From positions 1-25,610 of the forward strand of contig SSGY01000105.1 in assembly GCA_008017145.1 (NCBI GenBank): a DNA stretch of 25,610 nucleotides, written 5' to 3'. Shown here piece by piece: positions 24,722-25,610 of this stretch (position 1 is its first letter; every line of letters starts with the position of its first letter). Position numbers and translations under genes: made by a program. This DNA comes from Neisseriales bacterium. GTDB taxonomy: Bacteria > Pseudomonadota > Gammaproteobacteria > Burkholderiales > UBA11063. A model generated the notes under the pieces. It saw only the letters and a list, made by a program, of their open reading frames with translations. It was not told the origin of the DNA and did not search any database.

Positions 24722-25610
24722 AACTTAGCAGTATCTGGCGATTATTTAATACGTCACAATTAAGTATAACTCATAAAAAATCTGTTATTTTAGCGCTAGT
24801 TATACTTTCTTTAGAATATTTTGACATAATTGTCTATTTACACAATGCCAGTGCATTGACCAAGCTATATTGCCATTCACCGATTCGAGGTATTTTAGTT
24901 TTGTTTGGTGTACTATGGTTCTCTAATTTTTTAGCAAAATATTTGGTCGGAAGCCTCATTATCCGTTTGTACCGCCGCTTTAGCTCATCAACTATCATGG
25001 TGCTAGCCAGCATCACTATTGCGTGTATGCTCGCTCTACAGGCTATGACAATAGCTTATTTTTGTCAAAGTCTAGTTCAGGAAATATTGTTAGCTTTGCT
25101 TATATTTAGATTTGTGTATCAAATTTGCATGGGTATAATTATTCATGAAACTTATGAGTCTGTGCTGAGTATGCAGCAACTAAGTTTTGAATTTAGCTCT
25201 ATCATTATCGGTAGCCTTGAATTGAGTCTACTAGCTGGCGTAATTGGCTATAAAGTTATTGACTACTTACATCTTTCCCCAGTAAATTCCCTGCTTGTGT
25301 TTATTTATTTTCTAAGCGTAGTCTGGCTTGGTGTAGCTTTGTTTTTTTGTTTTTTTAATTATGAGTTATCAAATCAAGGAAGAAATAAATTTTATCGCTA
25401 TATGGCATCTAACAATTTCAAATTAATGTTCAAACATTTCCATCAAGATACGCTAATTGCGATAACTCTAGTCGGTGTAAGAAGTAGCCTCTGTATTATT
25501 AGTGTAATTTATATGCCTAAATTTTTAGAGGTAGTTTTAGGAATTTCCTTACATACGACCAGTAACATTATAATGAGTTCTAGTATAGTTGCTATTATTC
25601 TGTGCTGGTG
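24718..25610 (+). CDS. Polytopic membrane protein, probably a divergent MFS transporter (partial)
   Basis: An open frame of 297 codons runs to the window edge without a stop. It begins at an ATG that overlaps the cytochrome b561 stop by 4 bp. It is strongly hydrophobic with about seven to eight membrane segments in the visible part. The first segment, ILSLEYFDIIVY, resembles the LEWYDF pattern of metabolite:H+ symporters (ProP/ShiA-like MFS). The usual MFS loop motif between segments 2 and 3 is poor (KYLVGSLIIRLYRR). The segment around FRFVYQICMGIIIHETYESV fits the position of the GxxxGGE helix but lacks its glycines. I therefore call the gene real but the family tentative. Confidence 0.6.
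   Translation, partial: MKLSSIWRLFNTSQLSITHKKSVILALVILSLEYFDIIVYLHNASALTKLYCHSPIRGILVLFGVLWFSNFLAKYLVGSLIIRLYRRFSSSTIMVLASITIACMLALQAMTIAYFCQSLVQEILLALLIFRFVYQICMGIIIHETYESVLSMQQLSFEFSSIIIGSLELSLLAGVIGYKVIDYLHLSPVNSLLVFIYFLSVVWLGVALFFCFFNYELSNQGRNKFYRYMASNNFKLMFKHFHQDTLIAITLVGVRSSLCIISVIYMPKFLEVVLGISLHTTSNIIMSSSIVAIILCW

Overview
The window is AT-rich, and almost every gene lies on the + strand. It comes from a Gram-negative bacterium: there are Sec/lipobox lipoproteins, a proteobacterial-type cyanophycin cluster and a cytochrome b561. The paired cyanophycin synthetase-like genes and low GC would suit a low-GC betaproteobacterium (a Neisseriales relative such as Aquella is one possibility), but this is only a guess from gene content.

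Region 1 (1-6998) begins with the last codons of a Gly/Arg-rich protein and its terminator. It then holds a complete cyanophycin cycle: cyanophycin synthetase (cphA), a second Mur-ligase-only synthetase-like protein, cyanophycinase (cphB) and isoaspartyl dipeptidase (iaaA, ATGA-coupled to cphB). CphA polymerises Asp and Arg. CphB releases beta-Asp-Arg dipeptides, and IaaA splits these to free amino acids. Hairpins separate cphA, the cphA-like gene and cphB, and a good terminator ends the cluster.

Region 2 (7310-20578) is a carbohydrate operon that I read as a beta-1,2-glucan (sophorooligosaccharide) utilisation locus. It encodes an exported GH144/glycoamylase-like lipoprotein, an ABC sugar-binding lipoprotein, a GH94 enzyme of the 1,2-beta-oligoglucan phosphorylase type, a GH13 oligo-1,6-glucosidase type enzyme, an MsmX/UgpC-type ATPase, two permeases and a GH3 beta-glucosidase. 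The GH94 + GH3 + ABC set matches the known Listeria innocua locus. The alpha-1,6-type GH13 is the unexpected member, and it suggests a substrate such as alpha-1,6-cyclised beta-1,2-glucan. Two copies of a roughly 127-149 bp palindromic repeat, in opposite orientation, bracket the GH94-to-permease block.

Region 3 (20632-24031) is a tandem array of three divergent paralogous lipoproteins of unassigned function, closed by a terminator. Region 4 (24164-end) holds a cytochrome b561 whose stop overlaps the start of a polytopic membrane protein (MFS-like). That last gene runs off the window.

I saw no tRNA, rRNA, CRISPR array, insertion-sequence transposase or transcription regulator gene.
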